Positions 24,501 to 35,546 of a DNA stretch of 64,000 bases are shown here, piece after piece. Within the stretch, counting starts at the first letter, position 1. Each line of letters begins with the position of its first letter. Origin of the DNA: Heterotrichella gracilis (Eukaryota > Sar > Xanthophyceae > Tribonematales > Xanthonemataceae); assembly GCA_032358255.1 (NCBI GenBank), contig JAULBX010002778.1, positions 62,001 to 126,000 of the forward strand, read 5' to 3'. The notes under the pieces are model-generated. The model did no database searches, had not been told where the DNA came from, and was given only the letters and a program-made list of their open reading frames with translations. Both the position numbers and the translations under genes were made by a program.

Positions 24501-27500
24501 TTGCTCCTCACTGCCTGACTCCTGGGCCACGTCGCTGTCTGACTCACACCCTGCGCACCACAAGCACACACTCGCAACCAGCCCCAGGCATTGCAGGACC
24601 ACTGACAACATCTGATTGATTGGCAACAATCCCATCCCTGGGTTCCCCCTCTGGCCCTCATTCCCAGGAGGGTCAACATGGCACCATCACGAGTGTGCAC
24701 TGCTCTTGTGGCAACATGGCAACATCACCGATTTCTAGGTTGCCAGCCATGTTGGTATGCACATGCGCACCTGTTGCTGCTGGCGCCTCTGGCTCCTTGC
24801 GGTAGATGCCAAAGCGGAACAGCCCACCTGTAGGCACCGCTGCCGCCTTCCCCTTGCCCCCTTTGGCCCCAACGCGCTTGTACTTGGGCTTGGGCCCCCC
24901 GCGCTGCGCCGGCTGTGCACCCCCTTGCGTGAATGCACCAAACACCGACCCGCCCTTCAGCCCGCCGCTGCCGGATCCCGGCGCTGGCTGCCGCCTGGTG
25001 GACTGTGGCGCAGGCTCCCATGGTGGCCCCTCATGGCGCCGCCCCATTGGCTCCTCTTGATGCTGCCCCCCTTGGTCCTCGTCGGATCCGGAGGCAGACT
25101 CGTCGCCAGCACTTTCCTGCGAGCTGGATTCCTCATCTGACTCCCCCACGGATGCAGCTGGGGCCTGCACGGCCTGCACCACCATGATGGCGCCACGTCA
25201 GCCCCACATTGCCCCCAGGCAACACCTGGATGACTGCAGCGCCAGGGGCCTCACATCAAACCCTGCATGCAACCAGTGGCAAGGCAACGATACCTCCTCA
25301 TGTGCACAGCAGCCAATCAGCACAGCAGATGGCAATGGGAATGGCACATGTACCCACCTTCCCTCCCCGCTTGCCCTTCCCCGCAACTCCCCCTGCCCCT
25401 GCCACCGCCCCCGCCCCTGCTAGGGTGTAGGTGCATCGCGAGGGCTCCCACAGGCGCTGCAGCTGCTGCTCAAAGGCCGCCAGCACCGCCTGCTCGTGCT
25501 GGATGAAAACCTGCAAGATAGCGGAATGGGGTGGGGATGACATGGCGTTTGTACCTGCCCTGCTATGCGCATGATTGCGAGCTTGTGCATCCCCGACAAC
25601 CCCTTTTTCTTATAAACCTAGGATTAATAGCAGATTACCGGGGTCCATGCCACACTAGTGTGCAGCGTATACATGGCGCACGATGGGTACATGTGCAAGC
25701 CCTGTGGTGTGTGGCCCTGGGGAGGTGGATTTGGGCGCACCTTGCGCTTGTCTGGCGTGACGTTGACGTCGTACAGGTGCGGTGGTAGTGTGATGTCAAG
25801 CACAGCCATGGGCTTGCTGCTGGCTGCAGCGGGGCTGGCCAGGCTTTTGTACTGGTCAGTCAGGACCTTGGACAGCTGGGAGAGGGGGCGGGGGGGCAGG
25901 TGGGTGGAAGGAGGGGGGGGCACAGGTGGGTGGGGGTGATGGAACATGCGCATGCGTTAACATCACATGAAATATGGCAGCAGAGTGGACAGGGAGGGAC
26001 ATGGAACACGGAACATAATGTTGACATGGCACACTTTCCTCCCCTTTCACCAACCCCCTCCCCCACCACCCACCTTGGGCAGGTCCACCGGCCGCCCGTT
26101 GATGTAGAATCGCTGCATATCGGCACCGCTGCGCCCCCCACCTGCCCCCGCCTTGCTCACCCACCCCTCCAGCACTACCTTGTCCCCCCCACCCACATCC
26201 ACCTCCCCCCGCAGCTCCACCATCGCCCCCGCCACCTTTGCCCCCAGCACCGCCACCAGGTTGTCTCGCAGGTTGCTCCCCCCCTGGCTGCGCAGCACGG
26301 TGGTGCGGGGGGCGGTGCCAACCTGAGGAGGGGTGTGGGGGCAACGTCGCCACGCATGCTATAACCACAACTTCTATTTGCTTGCACAACCATTAATCCA
26401 TGACCCAAAGAAGGCCAAGGGGCAGATTCCATGCAGGCCAAGTGGTGAACAGGTGCAGCCGTGCCCCATGTGCATGCCAGCTGACACCCACTTTTTCTAT
26501 AAATTTGAAAATAAATACCTGTAAATTCAGGTAAATACCTGGTAAATTCAGGTAAATACCTGGTAAATTAGGAAAATTAGTAATACTATAAATTTTAAAA
26601 AATGTTATCAACTTGTGTTCATATGGCACCAGATGGCACAACACATGTATTGCATGCTGCATGGGAATTGGGCATATGCATGGCTGCAGTGAGGTTGGTC
26701 AGGGTGTGTGTTCTCCTCCCCCTGCGCACCTGGTTTGTTGCTATGATCCTGACCCCCTTGGCCACCAGCGCGTATGACTGCAGCACCCACACAAGCTTGG
26801 CGTACTCACGCTTCAGGTTGCGAAGGAACTCCTGGGGAGCGGCGCCGTGTGTGAGTGGTGTGGTTTGGGTGGTGGAGCCATGCAGGTGGCGGATGCAGGT
26901 GGCGGATGCCACACAGGGATGCATGCACATGCTTAGCAGCTGCACAGGAATGCACCATGCACATGCACAAGCCATGCGGGCCTGGCAACGATCGGCGCTC
27001 CATCTGAATGCACATGGCTGGAGCAACAGCAGCAGTGGGGTTGGGGGGGTAATGCACTCCCGACCCACCTTATGCCTGACTGGCAGCGGCCTGAACAGCC
27101 CCTGCAGCGCAACAGTGGTGCCCACAGCGCGCGCCGCCGCCTCCCTCCCCACCACCTCCCCCTCCCTGCTGTAGCTCACCCGCACCCCCGCCTCCTGCGC
27201 CTGCGTGCGGCTGGTCACCACCACCTCAGCCAGGGCACACAGGGAGGACAGCGCCTCGCCGCGGAAGCCAAAGGTGGACAGGGACTGCATGGGGTGGCGG
27301 TGGTAAGGGGGGTTTGGTGCGGGGGAAGGTATGCGTCTGAAGAGGAGCGAGGGTGACATGGGTGGTGCACCGGTGGCGCATGGATAGAGCACAAGTGGTT
27401 CATGGGTGGCGCAAGGGTAAGCCATGGGCGGCGCATGGCCTGCGTGGTTGGGTGGGGCTGTATGTCTGATGTTGGTATTGGTTGTACAGGTGTGCATGGC

Positions 27501-28173
27501 GCTCCCCCCCCTTGCCTGCAGGTCAGTGAAGTCTGCTATCTTGGAGGTGTGGTACTTGGCAGCCAGGGCAGCGTACTGCTCTGGGGCCACACCGCTGCCG
27601 TTGTCAGCAACCTCCACCAGCTCAGAGCCGCACTCCTTCAGCCGCACCTGGTAGGTGGGGGGGAATGGAAAATGACATTATATTTGTGGACCCCGACATA
27701 GTCATAATGAGTTGCGCAAATAAAACCCACTTCAGATTCGAGTTGCGTTGCCGGAAGTGGTGTTGTGCAGCCCAACAGTCCCACGACCTCATGCATGCAT
27801 ATGCAATGCAATGCATGCATATGGGTTTACCGACCATCTTGGTATATGGTTTGGGCAGGTGGGTTTGATGGCCGCCAACGGCGAGTGATTAGGAGAAAAC
27901 TTTCAAATGCGTTTGTCGAGAGCCAGCAGAATTTGCAACTTGTGTTCGAGTTGTCAGTTTAAAACTGTTTAGGGTTTAGGACCGGCCACGCGCCCAGCCC
28001 ACCTCTATGTTGGTGGCGCCAGCATCCAGGGCGTTCTCCAGGAGCTCCTTCACAGCAGTCGCAAGGTCGAGGATGACCTGGCCAGAGCATATGCGGTGGA
28101 TAGAGGCCTTGTTGATGGGCTTGATCGTGCCTGGCTGGGGACCGCTGGCATCTATAGCCATAGTCCCAGCCAT
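21554..28173 (-). CDS. PMS1: MutL-alpha endonuclease subunit PMS1 (PMS2-type)
   Basis: DNA mismatch-repair nicking endonuclease, expected partner of MLH1 in the nucleus. About 14 exons. The GHKL ATPase domain spans 28173-~25740: [19 protein letters not shown] (exon 1), [10 protein letters not shown] and KYHTSKI (27648-27523), [16 protein letters not shown] (27284-27069), then the transducer domain with [10 protein letters not shown] and [10 protein letters not shown] long acidic, Ser-rich linker follows (25185-~24060). The C-terminal endonuclease domain contains [10 protein letters not shown] (exon 23852-23465), the metal-binding [12 protein letters not shown] (23128-22977), ACRSSIMVG and the zinc motif CPHGRP (21808-21554), so it looks catalytically intact. 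Intron 2 has a GC donor (CTGCAG then gcaagg). Exon joins [10 protein letters not shown] and RPKK/VRAM match the family without gaps. The plant convention names this gene PMS1; it corresponds to animal PMS2. Confidence 0.96.
26511..26571. repeat. 21-bp tandem repeat in a PMS1 intron
   Basis: Nearly three copies of an AT-rich unit (ggtaaatacctggtaaattca) in an AT-rich part of the intron between the exons ending at 26730 and starting at about 26322. The intron around it is much AT-richer than its neighbours. Confidence 0.85.
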
Positions 28174-28548
28174 AGCAGCCCGCCACCACCAGCTGCAACC
28201 TAGTAGCAGGACCCCTTCTGGGTCACTCTAACTGCCTTGTTCTTCCCGCACGTCTGCTCGCAGGTTGCCACCGACTGCCAGGCGTCAAACCCAGTGACGG
28301 GTAGGGTGGTGCAACGTTTTGAAATTAGCGTAGTGACTTGCAAGTCTGCCTGCAGGTAAGCCTGCCAGGTAAACTTCAATGTTCGAACCCGTGCTCAAAA
28401 CGCCCACCTCGTCTTGTGATATCAACACAAACCGTTCAAGGATGTAACAGAGGTACTCACTACCTACGGTATACAAACCCTGTCGGGTAGTACGTGGTTG
28501 CTGCTTGCCAGTCAGTTGGTGGGGAGCTTAACTATGTAGCTATGCGCT

Positions 28549-28658
28549 GTAGCTATGCGATAGCGTGTGGCCTGAGGTGTGGCCAGGGTATGATAGCAAC
28601 GCTGTAGCTATGCGATAGCGTGTTGCCTGAGGTGTGGCCAGGGTATGATAGCAACGGG
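28549..28658. repeat. 55-bp tandem duplication
   Basis: Two adjacent copies, starting at 28549 and 28604, of a unit beginning gtagctatgcgatagcgtg; they differ at very few positions. They lie about 380 bases upstream of the PMS1 start codon. Confidence 0.9.
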
Positions 28659-29326
28659 GGTAGCAGTGCTGCCGGCAAGGATCGACTGCCGTATACTTTA
28701 CGAAATTGCAATGTTTTTTAAATAGCGTGGAATTGACAAGATTGTTTTGCTCGCTGCCCAAGTGTGCAAATTCTTTGCACCGCCACATCTCACTTGCCCC
28801 ACCTCCCACCCACGCCACAGGTGTCACGGCCGCTCCCCGCCACCTTTACCCCAGCAAAACCCCTCCAGGGACAGGGGCAGGGACGCTTCATGGGTGGAAG
28901 CACGTTGATTCATAATAATTTGTTTTCGTCTAAGCGTTCATGCCCTTTGGTTTCGGCCCCTGCCACGGGGCCTCATCAGTAAGCTTTGCATGTGGCGTGG
29001 ACACATGCACACATGGCTGGCAGCTTAGACCAAGGGCCCCCTTTCGGGAAAGCCACAGGGCCCGTCACATGCGCCTGACTGCGTGGCTTCACCCCTCACC
29101 CAGTTTGCACTGAGCTGTAGCAGAGGCATGCTGCCCCTGCCCCACCTGGGCCCGCACGCGGGACACCAGGCGGAGGTACCCTCACCACAACAGCCAGGCG
29201 CAGGATCAGAATGGGTTGGGGGCACACGAGGAAACGTCAGTTTGTCAGGAGGGGTGATGTCAGCACAAGAAATACCTACCACTGGCCTTACCTGTCATCC
29301 TGGCACATACTTCACATGTTCTTAAG

Positions 29327-29447
29327 TTTAGGGTTTTTGAAAGACCTGCTTTAGGGTTTTACCATATTCTGGCTTTAATTCTGCTTACATGCTGCTTACA
29401 TTCCTTTGAGGTGTAGGGTTTGGAACGCTTACCCCCGCCTGACCTGC
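29327..29447. repeat. 121-bp dispersed direct repeat, copy 1
   Basis: Starts at a tttaggg motif and ends in gacctgc. It is nearly identical to 29866-29986 in the same orientation. It contains the segment with ctgctttagggttttacca and a tandem gcttacat pair. Most differences sit at the telomere-like ttagggt stretches. Confidence 0.92.
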
Positions 29448-29865
29448 CTATACCCGCACAAATCCGCAGCATGCATGCGCTGCACCAAGGCCGTTGGCAT
29501 GCTCATGCAGATAAGCACAGGGAGCCCTCTCATCGGCTGCGCTGCCACTTTGGTCTGGGTATGCAGGAGGTGATCAGGCTCCAATCAATCCCCAGCCATC
29601 GTGGTCAGCGAGGATGCAATTGAGGGACACCAGCTGTCCTGTGCTTACCGTTACATGCCAACAGGGCGCTTGGTGATGCACTGCCAAGGGGACCGAGACC
29701 TCTACGAGCTGCGGACCCACCCCCCGCAGCACCTGGCGAGACCAGGCGAGACCCCCCTTGGCACACCGCCCTGTGCACGCATGCAAAAAAACGCTGCCCT
29801 TCGTGGGCCGAACACCCGACTACCTTGGTGATCCGCATCCGCCGATTATGTTTGCTTTATTTGCA

Positions 29866-29986
29866 TTTAGGGTTTTCAAAGACCTGCTTTAGGGTTTTAC
29901 CATATTCTGGCTTTAATTCTGCTTACATGCTGCTTACATTCCTTTAGGGTTTAGGGTTTGGAACGCTTACCCCCGCTCGACCTGCT
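29866..29986. repeat. 121-bp dispersed direct repeat, copy 2
   Basis: Second copy of the repeat at 29327-29447, offset by 539 bases. Here the internal TTTAGGG motif is doubled (about 29943-29957), giving a short telomere-like run. Confidence 0.92.
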
Positions 29987-30015
29987 GAAACTGGAGCTAG
30001 CCCTCCCAGCTAGCG

Positions 30016-31636
30016 CTAGGGTCGCACCCCACCCACTGGAGGTGAAGGCCTGCGCGCGGAGTCGGCCCCCTGCCGCTGCGCCGGAAGCCCTCCCCTTCTT
30101 GCGTTGCACCCATCAAGGGTGAAACACACCGGTCTGCCCTCCTGGAACAACAAGGAAGAGTGTTCACCAATTAGTAAGTGCACAACGTTAACCAGCCAGA
30201 TATGTTCGCTGGTAGGTACTTGCCGCATAAGGTCAGGAATGGCGATACAAAGGGCCCTGTGGTACAACAGTGCAATAGGAACAACATTACAATTATTGTC
30301 AGGCGTACATGGCTGTAGTTGTAACTGCCAAAAGCGAATGCTGTTGCAACCAAGCTGTTCAAGCAATATGAACATACCGGGATGGAGGGCAGGGGCGGTG
30401 TCTGACGCCTCTTGCGAGGACCCGCAGCAGGAGTGGCACGCGTGCCTGTCTCCTGGGCAAGCACGTCCACCATCCTCCTGACCTTGTGCGGGGCCAGGGG
30501 CGTGACTCGTGTGACGAGGGAAGGTGGCTCTGCCTTGGCCACCGCCCTTGCCTCTGTACGCAGCACCAGCATCAAAGAGGCTTTTGCTGTGAAGCGAGGG
30601 GCCACGTCGTTCATGGCGATGAAGCCACTGGCCTGCCTCCTGGCTGCGGTAATGTCCACGTCCTGCACAACACAAGACAGGTGTCAAACAATAACACTTG
30701 CAAGCAACGAAACATGAAAGGGGCTGGGCAACACGTTCTACTCACACTGAGAAGCAACATGCCAGTCATGACTGCCATGCATTGAAACAGGAGCTGCACA
30801 AGCACAAGCCACATTCATGACACAAAGCACCACTTGCAAGCAACGAAACAGTGAAAGGGGCTGCTAGTCACAGTGGGCTGCAACAAGCCAGTGATTGAAA
30901 CGGGAGCTGCTGCACAGTACCCTGCACAAGGGTTAGCCAGGGTGTGTGTCCATGCCTCTGAGCTTTGGCCAGGAACTGCGAGTACTAGGTCAAACCTAAG
31001 AGTGCAAACCAATGGAATTAAAATTGTAGTAATAACCGCAACGGGCGCAGCTTTTTGCTTGTTGCCATCGTGAGGTCAAGCCCTGCAACTCCAAACGAAC
31101 GTGCACGGTCAACGGCAGCTTGCTGCACCAGCACTGAATACGAAAGGATGTTCAAAACTGTCTACACCGAAACTAGTGACGTGCAACTGAGCTAGTGGCC
31201 GCTACGCCATCAAGCAACCCGGTCCTGGCTAAACTCCCGCGAACCCGATCTGTGCATGCCACTGGAGGTTTGAACTGACACGGTGCAGACGGACTCCTAG
31301 AGGCAACAGCCATCTGAAAAACATGAAATACTACATAAACAAGTATATTAGTAACTTAGTTCCGTTTTGCTTCGATAATTGTCGCAAGGTTTTGACCAAT
31401 TGGAATGCAAGGAGTAGTGTAGCACTAGTGGCTAGCTTGGCAAGGCGTTCATCGTTCCAGCCGAACAGGGACCACCAACTCACCAGCGGATTCTTCACCC
31501 CGATGCAGGCTCTCAGGGGTTTAGTGTCGCCGCGGCGCATCATGCACAGCCCTGTCTTGGTCCTGATGATGCCTGGGGCACCACCGCCAGTGACGAAGGA
31601 GGGACGGGTGGAGAGGGAGGAGAGGGAGAAAGCCAT
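30016..31636 (-). CDS. Unknown small protein, possible plastid transit peptide
   Basis: Three exons, 31636-31484 (51 codons), 30662-30378 (95 codons) and 30141-30016 (41 codons plus stop), all joined by phase-0 introns with good GT-AG sites, give a 187-residue protein. The first ~45 residues (MAFSLSSLSTRPSFVTGG, then basic and Ser/Thr-rich without acids) look like a chloroplast transit peptide. The body is basic with a helical stretch (TPLAPHKVRRMVDVLAQETG) and a cluster GPRKRR. I do not recognise the family. If intron 1 is retained, the frame continues into a different tail with a hydrophobic helix (KLATSATLLLAFQLVKTL) and stops at 31331. An upstream in-frame extension exists but is probably intronic or untranslated. 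Confidence 0.6.
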
Positions 31637-32433
31637 GGTTGCGGAATGTGAGTAAGTGTGCACGAAAGCCAAAGCAGGTTGTAAGACTGCAGTGGTGAGA
31701 GTCAACAGCGAGACAACAAGCTGGCGAGCTGGTGCCAACGCCGGTGTTTTGTAGGCTGGTGTTTTGCTCACCATTGCATGCAAATACCAGGGGGAAAAGG
31801 GGTGCCACGGGGAGCCCTCGCACTAGCTAGGGTATGGTACCCAGGAAAACCCCGCGCAAGGGTGACTGGTTTACAAATGACATGGTGTATTCCAGCTGGC
31901 TGTCTCCAAAGAACTACAGTACGAACCGTTACATAAAAGATGAAGGACAACATCAAGAAGAAAACCGCAAAGGCATGGAGTGCAGACTCCCCCCAACTTC
32001 TGGAGTCCGCCTTTGTGCTTTCCCTTTCCTTCTTTAGTTCTTATAAATGAGTTTATAACATGTACTCAGTAATAAAACACCAGGGGCCCCTCCCGGGAGG
32101 GGACAAGGGCTGCCACAGGGAGTCCTCGCCCTTGCTAGGGTAGCCTTCGTAAGTACTAAAAACACAAAGTCTCTCCTTTCGAAAGTTACTTGGAGCTATC
32201 ATATCCAAGGCACCGTATTGAAAAGTTGTGGCCAATGCGGCACCTAACTATGACAGCAAAGCCAACAGGCACGTCACCTTAAGCTTAATGCAATGACTGT
32301 GCCAAGCAGAAAAACCATACAGGAAGTTTGTGTGATATTGACAAATATTCATTCGTTGCTCCATTGTCAACATCTTGTCAGAGCCATTTCAGTGTCTTAC
32401 TCGCCCCCAAGTGCCACCCACACATGGCGGGTA
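31637..32433. other. Intergenic, with short imperfect repeat and palindrome
   Basis: Promoter side of the unknown small gene and 3' flank of the permease gene. A ~34-base imperfect direct repeat (about 31801-31835 and 32111-32145, containing tgccacggggagccctcgc and its variant) and a perfect 16-bp palindrome (cccctcccgggagggg, 32087-32102) are present. No exon supported. Confidence 0.45.
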
Positions 32434-34111
32434 TCACGGCCGCTGCACCACCGCAGCCAGCATGCCCGGCAGCCCCCCACCTCCGCCCCCCCCCGCCACC
32501 TGCCCCGCAATCACCACCAGCGAGGCATACAGCCCCAGCCCAGACAGCGCCACCGAGGCGGGGATGAGCGCCCGGCACAGCGCCCGCTCCGCCCACCCCA
32601 GCTTGTGGCCCAGCAGCCGCAGCGTGAACATGGCGGGCAGCGTGTATGCGCACGTCAGGTAGCACACCGACACCAGCAGGCCCACCAGGGAGGAGAAGAA
32701 GGGGAGCGCGACAGCCACCGCGATGGAGTAGGACACAATGACGGTGGTGGTGGCCAGCCACGCAAGGCGACCAAACAGCGGCTGGCTGTGGCCGTGTGCA
32801 TGCGTGTCCCCGTCATCCAGTGCCCCTTGGCTGCTGGGTGCTGCTCCATCCTGTCCCAGCTGCGGCGCGGGTGGGCCCCATGTGCGCCTGGCGATCGTGA
32901 GTATGTTCATTGCCCACACGTTGAGGTTGACCAGGTACTGCGCCACCGCCTGCACCAGCAGCGCGCAGCACGCCATGCGGCTCAGCGGGCCGGGCGCCAT
33001 GCTGAAGATGACGATCTCGTCCACCTTGCTCCCCTTGGCACGGTACCCCACCGCCCCCAGCGCCAGGTAGGCGGCCGTCATGAAGCCGACCGCAGCCGCC
33101 ACGGCGGACGGGAAGCGCTTGGGCTGGCGCATGGAGCACAGCAGCTCCACGTATGCAAACTGGCCACCGTAGGCAAAGAAGATGTTGGTGACGGCCACTA
33201 GGGACTGGCGCCAGTCCGCTGTGTTGACCAGGGTGGTGTGCGGGTCGGGGTCTGGATGCTGCGTGATGTCCACCAGCACCGCGCCCAGTGCCACCATCTG
33301 GCAGGCGGTGCCCAGCAGGAAGAAGTAGGACAGGCGCCGCAGCGACTGGTACTGGCCCAGCACGAGCACGGCGGCACCCACGACCACGGCGTACTGCGAG
33401 CGGGGCAGCGCGGCGTGAGGGGCGGGGCGGCATTGGCACGGCATTGGCATGGCATTGGGGCATGGCATTGGACGTGCACGGCGCTGGATCATGTGCATGG
33501 CATGGCACCAAATGCAGCGCATGGCACCTCGCCGCATTGTAATGACAATCCATATGTGTACAACTGCTACAATGGAAGTGAAGTAATAATTGCAGAACAT
33601 GCATGCCTTCAATGGCGTTACAATTCCCGCCGCAAGCGCACCTCCAGCAGCGACCTGTCCATGCCCGCCGCCGCCGCCTGCAGGCTGCGCGTGGCCGCCA
33701 GCTGCATCACCACACAGCGCGTGGCGTCCAGCACGTAGATGATGGTGGAGATGGCGGCGCGGCCGGCGGCGCCGTACGCGCGCCCGCCCACATCCCCGCA
33801 CAGGCACACACCCGGCGTGCTCCAGCACAGGCGCGCGTACATCAGGCCTGAGTAGCAGGTCAGGAGGCACACACACACCACTGTGGCGGTGGCAGGCAGC
33901 CAGCCCATGCGCGCAAAGTCTGATGGCAGCACCCACAGGCCCCAGCCCAGCTGGAGTGTGAGGAGCGCTGACACGGTGAGGAACCAGGGGGACTTGTGGT
34001 GGTGGGAGGAAGGGGAGGGAGAGGCATCGCAGGGGGACTTGAGGGTGTGGGAGGTGGATAGGTCGGAGGTTGAGAGGAGGGGCTCAGCAAGGGAGGCAGC
34101 GATGGTGGCAT
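32434..34111 (-). CDS. Amino acid/auxin permease-family transporter (5' incomplete)
   Basis: Multi-pass transporter of the AAAP superfamily (proton-coupled amino acid permeases, vacuolar or plasma membrane). Two exons are clear: 34111-~33645, and a long one 33396-32434 ending in TGA. The cytosolic N-terminal part (DATIAASLAEPLLSTSDLS) carries an EPLL acidic dileucine-like motif. TM1 is LLTLQLGWGLWVLPSDFARMG, with the glycine-rich substrate-binding helix typical of the family; about ten more hydrophobic segments follow. NIFFAYGGQFAYVELLCSM and PKRFPSAVAAAVGFMTAAYLALG are family-like. A hydrophilic His-rich loop (residues encoded near 32780-32850) splits the later helices. At least one 5' exon, supplying one base of the first codon, lies upstream and was not identified. 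Substrate cannot be told from sequence. Confidence 0.8.
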
Positions 34112-35546
34112 CTGTGGGTGGTGGGTGGGGTTCGGTGGGTGGTAGGGTACGAGGTGGGTGTGGGGGAGCACTGGTGCTGGGTCAACAGATCTAGGAGTGC
34201 ACTGCAACACCCATGTGTGGATTTTTGAACATACATGGGATGGAAGACATGGATTTCAAGAACTTCGCGACACCCTTGGAATTGGTGCTGTATTGGTGCT
34301 GTACTGGAATGTGGCAGTGGGGGCAGTGGGGACCATGCCCTGGCCAAGGTGCACAAGACGTAGGTATGAGATAGCGTGCAACATGAACGTTAATTTTTGG
34401 AGATATGTGCCATCTTCTGCCCACCTGCTCCGCCCAGCAGCACCTCCACGTGCTGTGCTGCCATGCTGGCCGACTGCCTCGAGTCGCTACTGACACTGGC
34501 ACGCCTCACACTAGTACGGCATGTATCAGAACATCCACACCCTGATAGGTCCTTATAGACACCAGTAGCACTGGATTAACTAAGCCGAGTTGCTCATAGA
34601 CTCATAAACTGTATGTGCTCCAAGGGGGCATGGGTGCCCTCATGTGACTCAGCTGGCGGCAGGCAGTTAGTACCAACTGAACAGGGAGGGGAACGGGTTC
34701 CAAGCACAGTAGAAAGTTAACCCGTACCACTGTCTGCTTGTCTTAAGGTGGGCAATTGTATCCAAGGTAAAACAGTTTCATCTGTTTGTTCATACAGGAG
34801 AGTATTGCAAACCCGGTTTACGGGGGGGTAAAAGCTATTTTTAAATTAGTTTGAATTTGTTAAAACCCATCCACGTTGGGCATCTGCATCCTCGAACCCA
34901 GCAGCATCATGCATGTCGTACCTGCTTTGTATGTCTAGACAGTATATACAAAAAATCCTGTCTTGATTGCAAACACCCGTGGTACGATCCGTTGGGACTA
35001 GTGCCACAAATTGGCGGTGATGCATTTGACCAAGGTGCAATGATTTGTTCTTGCAGCCATGGTTTAAACACTGCCAGTGACAGCAAGACAATCTCCTCAA
35101 GAACATTGACGCAATGTTCAGTCACAGTGTCTGACGGGTAGCAACCAAATTCAAAAAGCCCTCGCTGTGTTCCACTGCTGACAACTCGTCTACGGTGCTG
35201 GCGCAGGTGTGCTTCCAGCACCTTGCGGGGGGCCATCCAACACTACTCAGTGCACAAAACACGTTGTAACAATACGGTGCACGTGGTGCCATCAATAGGT
35301 TGGCAAAACAGTTAAACAGTATGCTGTGTGGATACATTCAAAGAGCTTTCAAGCAAAAGGTACTAGACTAAACTGCAAAAACATACAAAAACCAGCGTGG
35401 GAACAGCAACCCTGTAGCAATTCCACAATTTTACCAAAACCTTTCAACAGCTGCAACACCACTGGAAGGTAGATTCAAGACTTTGATGGTGTTGTCACAT
35501 GCCGCCTTGCCATCACGATGGCACCCACTCCGTGCCACCTGGGGCC
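34112..35546. other. Intergenic upstream of permease gene
   Basis: Should contain the missing 5' exon of the permease gene (probably 34112-34500) and its promoter, then the 3' flank of the ankyrin-RING gene. A 109-codon minus ORF (35236-34907) is open, but no family resemblance or splice context supports it. Confidence 0.35.

Larger units (their letters stand above)
28174..30015. other. Repeat-containing intergenic region upstream of PMS1
   Basis: Holds the PMS1 promoter and the 3' flank of the next minus-strand gene. It contains a 55-bp tandem duplication and a pair of 121-bp direct repeats (separate entries), with no convincing exon. The 418 bases between the direct repeats carry short ORFs on both strands but nothing recognisable. 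Confidence 0.45.

Noticed and set aside
29327-29986. Complete LTR retrotransposon or MITE
   Set aside because: Only direct repeats are present; no terminal TG..CA ends, inverted repeats, target duplication or reverse-transcriptase-like ORF could be seen.
34907-35236. 109-codon minus-strand ORF that starts with ATG and looks moderately protein-like
   Set aside because: No family resemblance and overlapping open frames; insufficient to call a gene.
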